Shown: positions 7,055-13,491 of the stretch, piece by piece
How the letters are laid out: every line of letters begins with the position of its first letter
How positions within the stretch are numbered: position 1 is the first letter of the stretch
Source of the DNA: Synergistaceae bacterium
Lineage (GTDB): Bacteria > Synergistota > Synergistia > Synergistales > Synergistaceae
Length of the DNA: 16,564 nucleotides
Assembly (NCBI GenBank): GCA_012727545.1
Contig: JAAYHA010000217.1
Coordinates: 1 to 16,564, forward strand
Reading direction: 5' to 3'
Notes under the pieces: model-generated
Database searches by the model: none
What the model was told of the DNA's origin: nothing
Seen by the model: only the letters and a program-made list of their open reading frames with translations
Program-made: the position numbers and the translations under genes

Positions 7055-9013
7055 TCAAATGAGCAGCGGAGCCAAAACTGTAGCAACGACCGACATGAGC
7101 TTTATGAGGATATTGAGACTGGGGCCTGCTGTATCTTTGAAGGGGTCGCCCACGGTATCTCCGACTACTGCTGCTGCATGCGGCGCAGTTCCTTTACCGC
7201 CGTGATGCCCTGATTCAATGTATTTCTTGGCATTGTCCCATGCACCGCCGGCGTTGGACATGAAGATCGCCATCATAACACCTGTAACTATCGATCCGCC
7301 GAGAAGTCCACCAAGCGCCTGGGCTCCAAGTCCGAATCCAACAGCTACCGGAGCAAGCACTGCCATAAGTCCGGGCAATATCATCTCACGAAGTGCTGCT
7401 GCTGTGGAAATATCGACACAGCGCTCATATTCGGGACGGCCTGTACCTTCCATGATCCCCGGGATCTCTCTGAACTGCCTGCGCACCTCTTCGATCATTT
7501 TTTCAGCAGCTCTGCTTACAGCCTGGATGGAAAGTGCGCTGAAGATGAAGGGAAGAAGGCCGCCTATGAAGAGTCCGACCATTACCTTTGGATCCTTGAG
7601 GTCGATCACGGCAAGGTTCGTAGCCTGAGAGTATGCAACAAAGAGGGCCAGTGCGGTAAGTGCGGCAGATCCGATCGCAAGGCCTTTTCCTACAGCTGCT
7701 GTGGTGTTGCCAACTGCGTCAAGCCTGTCAGTGATCTGACGTACTTCTTCCGGAAGATCCGCCATTTCGGCTATCCCGCCTGCATTGTCCGATATAGGTC
7801 CGTAAGCGTCAACTGAAAGGGCCATGCCTGTAATGGCAAGCATTCCTACTGCTGCACAGGCTATCCCGTAAAGACCTCCGAACCTTACTCCGGCAAGTAT
7901 CGCAACGCAGACAAGGATGACGGGTATCGCTGTTGATTTCATGCCGACACCAAGACCGGCAAGGATATTAGTAGCCGCTCCTGTTTCAGAGGCTGCAGCT
8001 ATTTCCTTAACGCTGGCATAGTCGCCCGATGTATAAAATTCTGTTGCGGCTCCGATAAGTATACCGGAAACTACTCCTGATACGACCGCATAGAACAGGG
8101 TCAGATCTCCCGCAAAGACCCAGCGGGTGAGGAAGAATGTTCCGATTATCATAAAGAGCCCTGTTGAACCAAGACCGTAACGAAGAGCCTTTGCAGGATC
8201 TCCGCCTTCCTTTACCCTAACAAAGAAGGTCCCAAGAATGGAGGCTATTATGCCTATTGCGGCAAGAAGAAGAGGATACATCACACCGGCGAGGCCCGCG
8301 AACACCGCTCCAATGACCATTGCGGCGATGATTGAGTTTACATATGATTCAAAGAGGTCTGCTCCCATTCCTGCGATGTCGCCTACGTTGTCGCCGACAT
8401 TGTCAGCTATGACCGCGGGGTTGCGGGGATCATCTTCAGGGATACCTGCCTCAACTTTACCAACAAGGTCAGCCCCTACGTCAGCAGCTTTGGTGTAGAT
8501 GCCGCCGCCCACACGGGCGAAAAGCGCGATAGAGCTGGCTCCGAAGCCGAAGGCAGTGATGGTACTGGGATCTCCGAAGAGAACGAACATCACAACTACT
8601 CCAAGAAGTCCTACTCCCACTACAGCCATTCCCATTACGCTTCCGCCTGTGAATGCTATAGTAAGAGCACCGTTCATGCCTTTCATCGCAGCAAAAGCCG
8701 TCTTACCGTTTGCTTTCGTTGCAACTTTCATGCCGATGTATCCCGTAAGCGCGCTGCAGAGGGCTCCGGCTACAAAGCATATTGCGCTTGGAACGTTTAT
8801 CTTCCATGCGAGAAGTGCTGCTACTAATATGACAAAAGGAACCAGTGCTTTGTATTCCCTATATAAAAAGGTCATAGCACCGCTCTGTATAATGCCGGAA
8901 AGCTCGTTGATCCTATCGTGATCAACTTTAAAAGCGTTGATCTTACTTGAAGCATAAGCTGCATAGAGAAGTGATACTACAGCTATGCCTCCTATGATGC
9001 CTAAAATTTCCAT
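7055..9013 (-). CDS. hppA: Membrane-bound, ion-pumping pyrophosphatase (K+-dependent type)
   Basis: This integral membrane enzyme hydrolyses pyrophosphate from biosynthesis and uses the energy to pump H+ or Na+ out of the cytoplasm. The 652-residue product is almost entirely hydrophobic helices. It carries the substrate-site motifs KAADVGADLVGK (about 175-186) and DNVGDNVGD (about 204-212), and a C-terminal VVGDTVGDPFKDTAGPSLN segment. The GNTTAAVGKG motif has Ala at 439, where K+-independent enzymes have Lys, so K+ dependence is inferred. In helix 6 the order is D219-L-F-E222, with the semi-conserved Glu one turn earlier than in plant-type H+ pumps. That position is associated with Na+ transport. 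It has its own promoter and terminator, so it is a single-gene unit. The ATG follows an AAGGGGG site at slightly long spacing. Confidence 0.96.
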   Translation of the reverse strand: MEILGIIGGIAVVSLLYAAYASSKINAFKVDHDRINELSGIIQSGAMTFLYREYKALVPFVILVAALLAWKINVPSAICFVAGALCSALTGYIGMKVATKANGKTAFAAMKGMNGALTIAFTGGSVMGMAVVGVGLLGVVVMFVLFGDPSTITAFGFGASSIALFARVGGGIYTKAADVGADLVGKVEAGIPEDDPRNPAVIADNVGDNVGDIAGMGADLFESYVNSIIAAMVIGAVFAGLAGVMYPLLLAAIGIIASILGTFFVRVKEGGDPAKALRYGLGSTGLFMIIGTFFLTRWVFAGDLTLFYAVVSGVVSGILIGAATEFYTSGDYASVKEIAAASETGAATNILAGLGVGMKSTAIPVILVCVAILAGVRFGGLYGIACAAVGMLAITGMALSVDAYGPISDNAGGIAEMADLPEEVRQITDRLDAVGNTTAAVGKGLAIGSAALTALALFVAYSQATNLAVIDLKDPKVMVGLFIGGLLPFIFSALSIQAVSRAAEKMIEEVRRQFREIPGIMEGTGRPEYERCVDISTAAALREMILPGLMAVLAPVAVGFGLGAQALGGLLGGSIVTGVMMAIFMSNAGGAWDNAKKYIESGHHGGKGTAPHAAAVVGDTVGDPFKDTAGPSLNILIKLMSVVATVLAPLLI

Positions 9014-9047
9014 TGGAAAAGCGACCCCCTTGAAGGTTGTGGTTTAA

Positions 9048-9063
9048 TCAGCCTAATAGCTGA
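9048..9063 (-). other. Small hairpin at the 5' end of the hppA leader
   Basis: Minus-strand TCAGC (9063-9059) pairs with GCTGA (9052-9048) around a six-base loop, beginning about five bases after the predicted transcript start. It may only stabilise the mRNA. Five pairs is a modest stem. Confidence 0.3.
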
Positions 9064-9074
9064 CCCAATTTATT

Positions 9075-9103
9075 ATTATATCTACTTTTAAACTAAGTTA
9101 CAA
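9075..9103 (-). promoter_or_regulatory. Sigma-70 promoter of hppA
   Basis: Minus-strand TTGTAA (9103-9098) and a perfect TATAAT (9080-9075) are 17 bases apart. This predicts a start near 9068 and a leader of about 55 bases. The region is AT-rich and follows the end of the mobB transcript. Confidence 0.75.
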
Positions 9104-9171
9104 CCATTTAATATGTTTTTATTTGATCACTGAGTCTTTTTCAATTTTTTTCCCAAAAGACCGGTCATTAT

Positions 9172-9200
9172 CATAAAAACTCTGTCTATGATCAGGACAG
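9172..9200 (-). terminator. Weak intrinsic terminator after the mobB-like gene
   Basis: Minus-strand CTGTC (9200-9196) pairs with GACAG (9186-9182) around a nine-base loop, followed by AGTTTTTATG. It lies just beyond the stop codon. The stem is short, so strength is doubtful. Confidence 0.45.
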
Positions 9201-9205
9201 CTGCG

Positions 9206-9853
9206 TTATTTTTTGCCCTCTGTACTGCTGTCAAGGTATATCCTTATTGTCCTGTCAGTGTTGCTGCCGCCCTTCAGAGAAGCCAACATCCCCATAATGC
9301 TTCCCCTTACAAAGTCCGCGATAAAATCCTTCATGGGCAAAGGCCTGTCTCCAAAATATATCTTAGCGCTTCTGTATGCTTTTCCCCTGACCAGCGAGGC
9401 AAGACGTTCAGCCATTTCTTTCTCTTCTCCGCCGCAATAAACAAGCTTGCTGTCTTTGTTTCCACCACGGTCGTATATCATGAATATACCCGGTTGCAAA
9501 GGGGGTTCCTCACCTTCCGTTCTGACCCATATCTTCGGGAGTGCCAGATCCTTGCCGCCCTCAAGTATTATAAGTTCTGAATCAGGGAAGTACCTGGATA
9601 CGATAGACTGCGGGGTCATCCCTTCTGATCTTCCAAGTTCGCACCGCAGCCCGTCCCTTCCCCAGAGCACGCTCCCTATCCCCATCGCAGAGACAGAACC
9701 TGTATCTGTGTAATTCTCCGAAATAACTTCTTCTGATGTTCTTTTTATGTAGCCGGTCCTTATGCCCAAAACTTCAAGCTCATTTAGGAGTTTCCTGCAA
9801 AGTGTCGTCTTGCCGCTGTCTTTGTTCCCTGAAACAGCTACTATCCTGATCAT
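9206..9853 (-). CDS. mobB: MobB-like P-loop GTPase (molybdopterin-guanine dinucleotide adapter)
   Basis: The 215-residue product begins with a Walker A loop, GNKDSGKTTL (about 9-18), and a following YIKRTSEE segment typical of MobB. MobB proteins bind GTP and assist MobA in turning molybdopterin into its guanine dinucleotide form. An ILEGG segment (about 95-99) fits the usual metal-binding second strand. Beyond about residue 140 there is an additional C-terminal domain with DRPLPMKDFIADFVRGSIMG, also found in longer MobB-like proteins of anaerobes. No other molybdenum cofactor gene is nearby, so the exact partner is unknown and a general P-loop metallocofactor role is possible. The ATG at 9853 has GGAGGT seven bases upstream. 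It lies 36 bases after the upstream membrane-protein gene and is probably co-transcribed with it. Confidence 0.75.
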   Translation of the reverse strand: MIRIVAVSGNKDSGKTTLCRKLLNELEVLGIRTGYIKRTSEEVISENYTDTGSVSAMGIGSVLWGRDGLRCELGRSEGMTPQSIVSRYFPDSELIILEGGKDLALPKIWVRTEGEEPPLQPGIFMIYDRGGNKDSKLVYCGGEEKEMAERLASLVRGKAYRSAKIYFGDRPLPMKDFIADFVRGSIMGMLASLKGGSNTDRTIRIYLDSSTEGKK

Positions 9854-9889
9854 GTCACAACCTCCAAAGATTTTGAAACATAATTTAGT

Positions 9890-10984
9890 TTAGAGTTTTT
9901 CTGAAACGATCGCCCTGTATAGATCAAGAAGAAAAATTCCAAGGGAAAGGATCAGAGGTCCTATGAAAAGGCCAAGAAAACCCCAGTTGAAAAGACCTCC
10001 GAATATCCCGACGAATATTACAAGCATGTGTATCTTGCTCTCTCCCGATATGAAAATAGGCCGGATAAAATTATCGACCATACTGACTACTCCTAACCCC
10101 CACCCAAGAAGGATAAGGGCTCCGGTATAGTCTCCGTTAATGAAGAGGCTCAAAGCCCCCGGTACCCATATCACGGGAGTTCCTACAAAAGGTATCATGC
10201 CTGTGATGAACATAAAGAAACCAAAAAGGACAGGATGCCCAAGACCGACGAACCACCATCCCAGTCCGCCCAGGCTTCCCTGTATAGCTGCAGTCACGAC
10301 TATGCCATAGACGACTGCCCTGAGCATCTTGGCGGATCTTTCAATTATGTTATCCCTCTCAGACTCTGTAAGGGGCATGATGTCCTTGACATATTGAAGA
10401 ATTAGGTGACCGTCTCTGACTATAAAGAAAGATGATACTGTCACCACAGCCAACAGATAAAATACTTTGAAAGCGTTGCCCAGTATCTCTCTGGAAAGCA
10501 CCCGGACAAACCCGGTTATCCAGTTTACGCTGCTGGCTATGATCGATTCAAATACCGGGAACCCGCTGACAAAATCGAGCTTGTAAAGTAATTTGCCAAG
10601 CAGAGGGACGTTGTGGAGTTTTTGGAGTATCTCCGTGTATGAGCCTGAAAGGACCCCACTCTGCATAACAGCTTCATATACCCTCAAAAACTCCTTTATC
10701 AAAAAGAGTCCGAAGAAGAGCATGGGGATCGCCATGAATACCACTATGGTAAGAGTTGTTATTCCTGCTGCAATGTTGGTAAGTTTTCCTGAAAAAAAAT
10801 TGTTGTGAAGGTATTTGTAAAGAGGGTAAGCAAAATAAGAAAGCACCACAGACCAGAGCAGCGGGCGGCCCAGGGGTGAAACTATGAGCCATGATAGGAA
10901 GATGAAAAGTACCAGGAGCGCTGCAAAAGGTATTACGCTCTCCCTGATCTTCTTCGACATTTTGAAGTAACGCTCGTCATGCAA
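9890..10984 (-). CDS. AI-2E family transporter (PF01594-type membrane protein)
   Basis: The 364-residue product is a polytopic membrane protein with about eight predicted helices. Hydrophobic pairs lie at about residues 16-52 and 67-97, there is a long soluble stretch in the middle, and a helix bundle fills the C-terminal half. That half includes PFVGTPVIWVPGALSLFI and a Gly-rich GIFGGLFNWGFLGLFIGP segment, which are hallmarks of the AI-2E (YdiK/TqsA/PerM) family. Members export or exchange varied solutes, including autoinducer-2, Na+/H+ and small organic compounds, so no substrate can be assigned. The start is TTG at 10984, with AGGGGG eight bases upstream. An internal ATG eight codons on is possible but has a poorer site. 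It has its own promoter and precedes the mobB-like gene. Confidence 0.85.
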   Translation of the reverse strand: MHDERYFKMSKKIRESVIPFAALLVLFIFLSWLIVSPLGRPLLWSVVLSYFAYPLYKYLHNNFFSGKLTNIAAGITTLTIVVFMAIPMLFFGLFLIKEFLRVYEAVMQSGVLSGSYTEILQKLHNVPLLGKLLYKLDFVSGFPVFESIIASSVNWITGFVRVLSREILGNAFKVFYLLAVVTVSSFFIVRDGHLILQYVKDIMPLTESERDNIIERSAKMLRAVVYGIVVTAAIQGSLGGLGWWFVGLGHPVLFGFFMFITGMIPFVGTPVIWVPGALSLFINGDYTGALILLGWGLGVVSMVDNFIRPIFISGESKIHMLVIFVGIFGGLFNWGFLGLFIGPLILSLGIFLLDLYRAIVSEKL

Positions 10985-11010
10985 TGCCCCTGCCCCCTAT
11001 CTATTTTAAT

Positions 11011-11031
11011 CAGGCATCGAAATATAGCCTG
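11011..11031 (-). other. Hairpin in the leader of the AI-2E family gene
   Basis: Minus-strand CAGGC (11031-11027) pairs with GCCTG (11015-11011) across an 11-base loop. It lies about at the predicted transcript start. It could be a larB terminator remnant, but no T-tract follows, only ATTAAAATAG. Confidence 0.3.
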
Positions 11032-11035
11032 TGAA

Positions 11036-11064
11036 ATACTATTCTTCTTGTTTCAGGATATCAA
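11036..11064 (-). promoter_or_regulatory. Sigma-70 promoter of the AI-2E family gene and mobB
   Basis: Minus-strand TTGATA (11064-11059) and TAGTAT (11041-11036) are 17 bases apart. They lie in the 123-base gap after larB and predict a start near 11029. Confidence 0.55.
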
Positions 11065-11107
11065 ATGACTAAGGGCGATCATACTATCATTCGTCCGACA
11101 GTTTAAC

Positions 11108-11767
11108 TCAGCCGGGGTCTGAATGCTTAATTTTAGAGGCTGCGAGCGCGGAAAGTGCCGCACCGACCCCGTTGTCTATATTTACCACGACCAAGCCCGG
11201 GCTGCAAGAACATAGCATCGACCTCAAAGCTGTGTTGCCTTTTTCAGCTATGCCATATCCCACGGAAGTCGGAAGGCCTATCACAAGTGATGATACGAGT
11301 CCGGATACCACGCTTGGCAGTGCTCCATCCATCCCTGCCGCTACTATGACCACATCGGCTTTTCTTATCTCCGGTAAAACGTCAAAAAGACGGTGGATTC
11401 CTGCTACTCCAACATCATAAAACCTTTCCGCTCTTGATCCGAAAAACTCTATTATCTGAGCGGCCTCTTCAGCAACGGGTACATCAGTGCTTCCTGCAGA
11501 GACAACAGCCATGAGGGCGCTGTTTTTTTTGATCGTACCAAAATCTGTATGCCCGACACGCGAAAGAGGGTCATATCTGAAACCATCTATCACAGAGGCA
11601 ACTGCCCCAAACTGGTCCTCATCCATCCTGCTGAATGCGGTGTCCAGCTTTTGGGCTTTTATTTCTTCTGCAATGTTAAGAAGCTGTTTTTCAGACTTTC
11701 CCTCACAGAAAATGACCTCTGAAAAACCCTTTCTTCTGATTCTGTCAGCGTCAAGCCTTACTTCCAT
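11108..11767 (-). CDS. larB: LarB-like pyridinium-3,5-biscarboxylic acid mononucleotide synthase
   Basis: LarB carboxylates and hydrolyses nicotinic acid adenine dinucleotide in the first step of the nickel-pincer cofactor of lactate racemase and related LarA enzymes. The N-terminal LarB module shows DADRIRRKGFSEVIFCEGKS (about 6-25). The C-terminal PurE-like domain shows SAGSTDVPVAEEA (about 90-102), DVGVAGIHRL and AAGMDGALPSVVSGLV. It ends with NIDNGVGAA (about 196-204). At 219 residues it lacks roughly the first 30 residues of typical LarB proteins, and guaA leaves no room for a longer start. ATG at 11767 has GGGAG upstream. It follows guaA by 21 bases and is likely co-transcribed. No larC, larE or larA is in the window. 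Confidence 0.85.
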   Translation of the reverse strand: MEVRLDADRIRRKGFSEVIFCEGKSEKQLLNIAEEIKAQKLDTAFSRMDEDQFGAVASVIDGFRYDPLSRVGHTDFGTIKKNSALMAVVSAGSTDVPVAEEAAQIIEFFGSRAERFYDVGVAGIHRLFDVLPEIRKADVVIVAAGMDGALPSVVSGLVSSLVIGLPTSVGYGIAEKGNTALRSMLCSCSPGLVVVNIDNGVGAALSALAASKIKHSDPG

Positions 11768-11788
11768 CCCGAAGCTCCCATGTCTGCG

Positions 11789-13333
11789 TTATTCCCACTC
11801 TATGGTTGCCGGCGGCTTCCCTGTCACATCAAGCACGACTCTGTTGATGGCCGGGACTTCGTTGCATATCCTTCTGCTGACTGTATCAAGAAGCTCGTAA
11901 GGCAGGTGGACCCACTCAGCAGTCATAGCATCGAGCGATGAGACTGCTCGCAGTACCGCTGTCTCTCCGTATGTCCTTACATCTCCGACGACCCCGACGC
12001 TCCTTACCGGAAGGAGGGCACAGAATGCCTGCCATATCTCCTTGTACAGTCCAAACTTCCTTATCTCTTCAATAAAGATCGCATCAGCCTCTCTAAGGAC
12101 ATCAAGGCGCTCCTTCCTCAACTCTCCGAGGCATCTGACTGCGAGGCCGGGACCCGGGAAAGGATGTCTCTCAAGAAAATGCGGCTCAATGCCCATGGTC
12201 TTTCCTACAGCCCTGACCTCATCTTTAAACAGATCGCGCAGAGGCTCAAGAAGGTTCATTTTCATGTCATCGGGCAGTCCGCCAACATTGTGGTGGCTCT
12301 TTATGACATTTCCCCCGCCGTGGCCGCTTTCCACCACGTCTGGATATATGGTGCCCTGAAGCAGCCAGTCTGAACCGCCTATCCTACGGGCCTCTTCTTC
12401 AAAAACGCGAATAAAGAGTTCTCCGATTATCTTTCGTTTTTTCTCAGGATCTGTAACTCCTGCAAGTGCAGAAAGAAACCTCTCTTCTGCATCGACCCTG
12501 TGTACGTTGAGGCTGAGAGTACGATAAGTCTCCATTACCTGGTCGGCTTCATTTTTACGGAGAAGCCCGTGGTCTACAAAAATGCAGTGAAGGTTCTCGC
12601 CTACAGCCCTGGATGTTATAACTGCGGAGACCGTCGAGTCAACTCCCCCTGAAAGACCGCATATGACCCTTCCTGTACCAACTTTCTCTTTTATCTTGTC
12701 TATTTCTCTCTCAACCCAGTTGATCCCCAGGTTCCAGTCAGCAGAACAGCCGCATATATCAAACAAGAATGCTGAGAGGATATCCCTTCCCTTCGGAGTG
12801 TGGACCACTTCCGGGTGGAACTGGAGCGCGTTTATCCTTCCGTCTGACGATTCAAAAGCGGCTAGTGCACCGTTCTCGCTCCATGCCGTTGCAGAAAATC
12901 CCTGCGGAAGCTCTGTTACCTGGTCCCAGTGGCTCATCCAGGCCTGGATTTCTTTTCCCTCTCCTAACCCTCCGAAGAGACGTCCGTCGGCGGAAAACTT
13001 TACTTTTGCCCTCCCATACTCAGCAGCCTCGCCTCGTTTGACTTTTCCGCCAAACTGATGAGCTATCAGCTGCATCCCATAGCAGATACCAAGGACAGGA
13101 ACGTCGGATCTGAGTATGTGCATCGGTATAGAGGGAGCATCGCTGTCAAGGACGCTTCTGGGTCCGCCTGAAATGATTATTCCTGAGGGGGAAGATGTTT
13201 CGATCTTTTCTGCAGGAGAATCCCAGAATAGTATTTCACTGAATACTCCGAGTTCTCTTACTCTCCTTGCAATAAGCTGCGTGTACTGCGAACCGCAGTC
13301 TAATATCAGAATTTTGTTCTCTCTCTTTTTCAT
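11789..13333 (-). CDS. guaA: GuaA, glutamine-hydrolysing GMP synthase
   Basis: GuaA converts XMP to GMP using ATP and ammonia drawn from glutamine, the last step of de novo GMP synthesis. The 514-residue protein is complete. An N-terminal class I amidotransferase domain carries the nucleophile Cys84 in GICYGMQ and the His173/Glu175 pair in LQFHPEV. An ATP pyrophosphatase domain has the P-loop SGGVDS (228-233) and the GTIYPDVVESG segment. A C-terminal dimerisation domain includes HPFPGPGLAVRCLGE and ends in TGKPPATIEWE. ATG at 13333 follows an AGGGCAGG site and a run of seven T residues. Those elements also form the end of a structured leader, so expression may be attenuated. larB follows directly. 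Confidence 0.98.
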   Translation of the reverse strand: MKKRENKILILDCGSQYTQLIARRVRELGVFSEILFWDSPAEKIETSSPSGIIISGGPRSVLDSDAPSIPMHILRSDVPVLGICYGMQLIAHQFGGKVKRGEAAEYGRAKVKFSADGRLFGGLGEGKEIQAWMSHWDQVTELPQGFSATAWSENGALAAFESSDGRINALQFHPEVVHTPKGRDILSAFLFDICGCSADWNLGINWVEREIDKIKEKVGTGRVICGLSGGVDSTVSAVITSRAVGENLHCIFVDHGLLRKNEADQVMETYRTLSLNVHRVDAEERFLSALAGVTDPEKKRKIIGELFIRVFEEEARRIGGSDWLLQGTIYPDVVESGHGGGNVIKSHHNVGGLPDDMKMNLLEPLRDLFKDEVRAVGKTMGIEPHFLERHPFPGPGLAVRCLGELRKERLDVLREADAIFIEEIRKFGLYKEIWQAFCALLPVRSVGVVGDVRTYGETAVLRAVSSLDAMTAEWVHLPYELLDTVSRRICNEVPAINRVVLDVTGKPPATIEWE

Positions 13334-13335
13334 CT

Positions 13336-13398
13336 AAAAAAACCTGCCCTTTCACTAACATACACTTTATGCGTTAGTAAGTATGACATAAAGGGGCC
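13336..13398 (-). promoter_or_regulatory. Structured guaA leader: compound stem plus T7 run
   Basis: Minus-strand GCCCCTTT (13397-13390) can pair with AAAGGGC (13352-13346) with one bulged C. It encloses an inner hairpin of ACTAA and TTAGT arms (13378-13354), extended by CATA/TATG after a two-base bulge. AGG and seven T residues follow, then the guaA ATG. The outer stem would bury the purine-rich ribosome-binding site. No known riboswitch motif was recognised. Confidence 0.45.
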
Positions 13399-13408
13399 GT
13401 GATTTCCA
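13380..13408 (-). promoter_or_regulatory. Weak candidate promoter for guaA
   Basis: Minus-strand TGGAAA (13408-13403) and CATACT (13385-13380) are 17 bases apart, each matching four of six consensus bases. A promoter is expected here because a strong groESL terminator lies just upstream. If this one is used, the transcript would start inside the inner hairpin, so the compound stem above would not form. Confidence 0.3.
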
Positions 13409-13431
13409 CTCTATTATTTTTGTTCAGGACC

Positions 13432-13461
13432 AAAAAAACAGGCGGGGTATCCCCCGCCTGT
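13432..13461 (-). terminator. Strong intrinsic terminator of groS-groL
   Basis: Minus-strand ACAGGCGGGG (13461-13452) pairs perfectly with CCCCGCCTGT (13447-13438) around a four-base loop, followed at once by T residues at 13438-13432. It lies about 30 bases beyond the groL stop. This is the clearest terminator in the window. Confidence 0.95.
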
Positions 13462-13491
13462 CTGTAATCCTGATATCTGGTCCTGTGTGTA

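Noticed and set aside
9159..9166. The eight-base palindrome GACCGGTC upstream of hppA as an operator.
   Set aside because: Too short to support alone, no loop for a hairpin, and no second copy seen.
13336..13408. A guanine-type purine riboswitch upstream of guaA.
   Set aside because: I could not find the three-way junction core sequences of that class.
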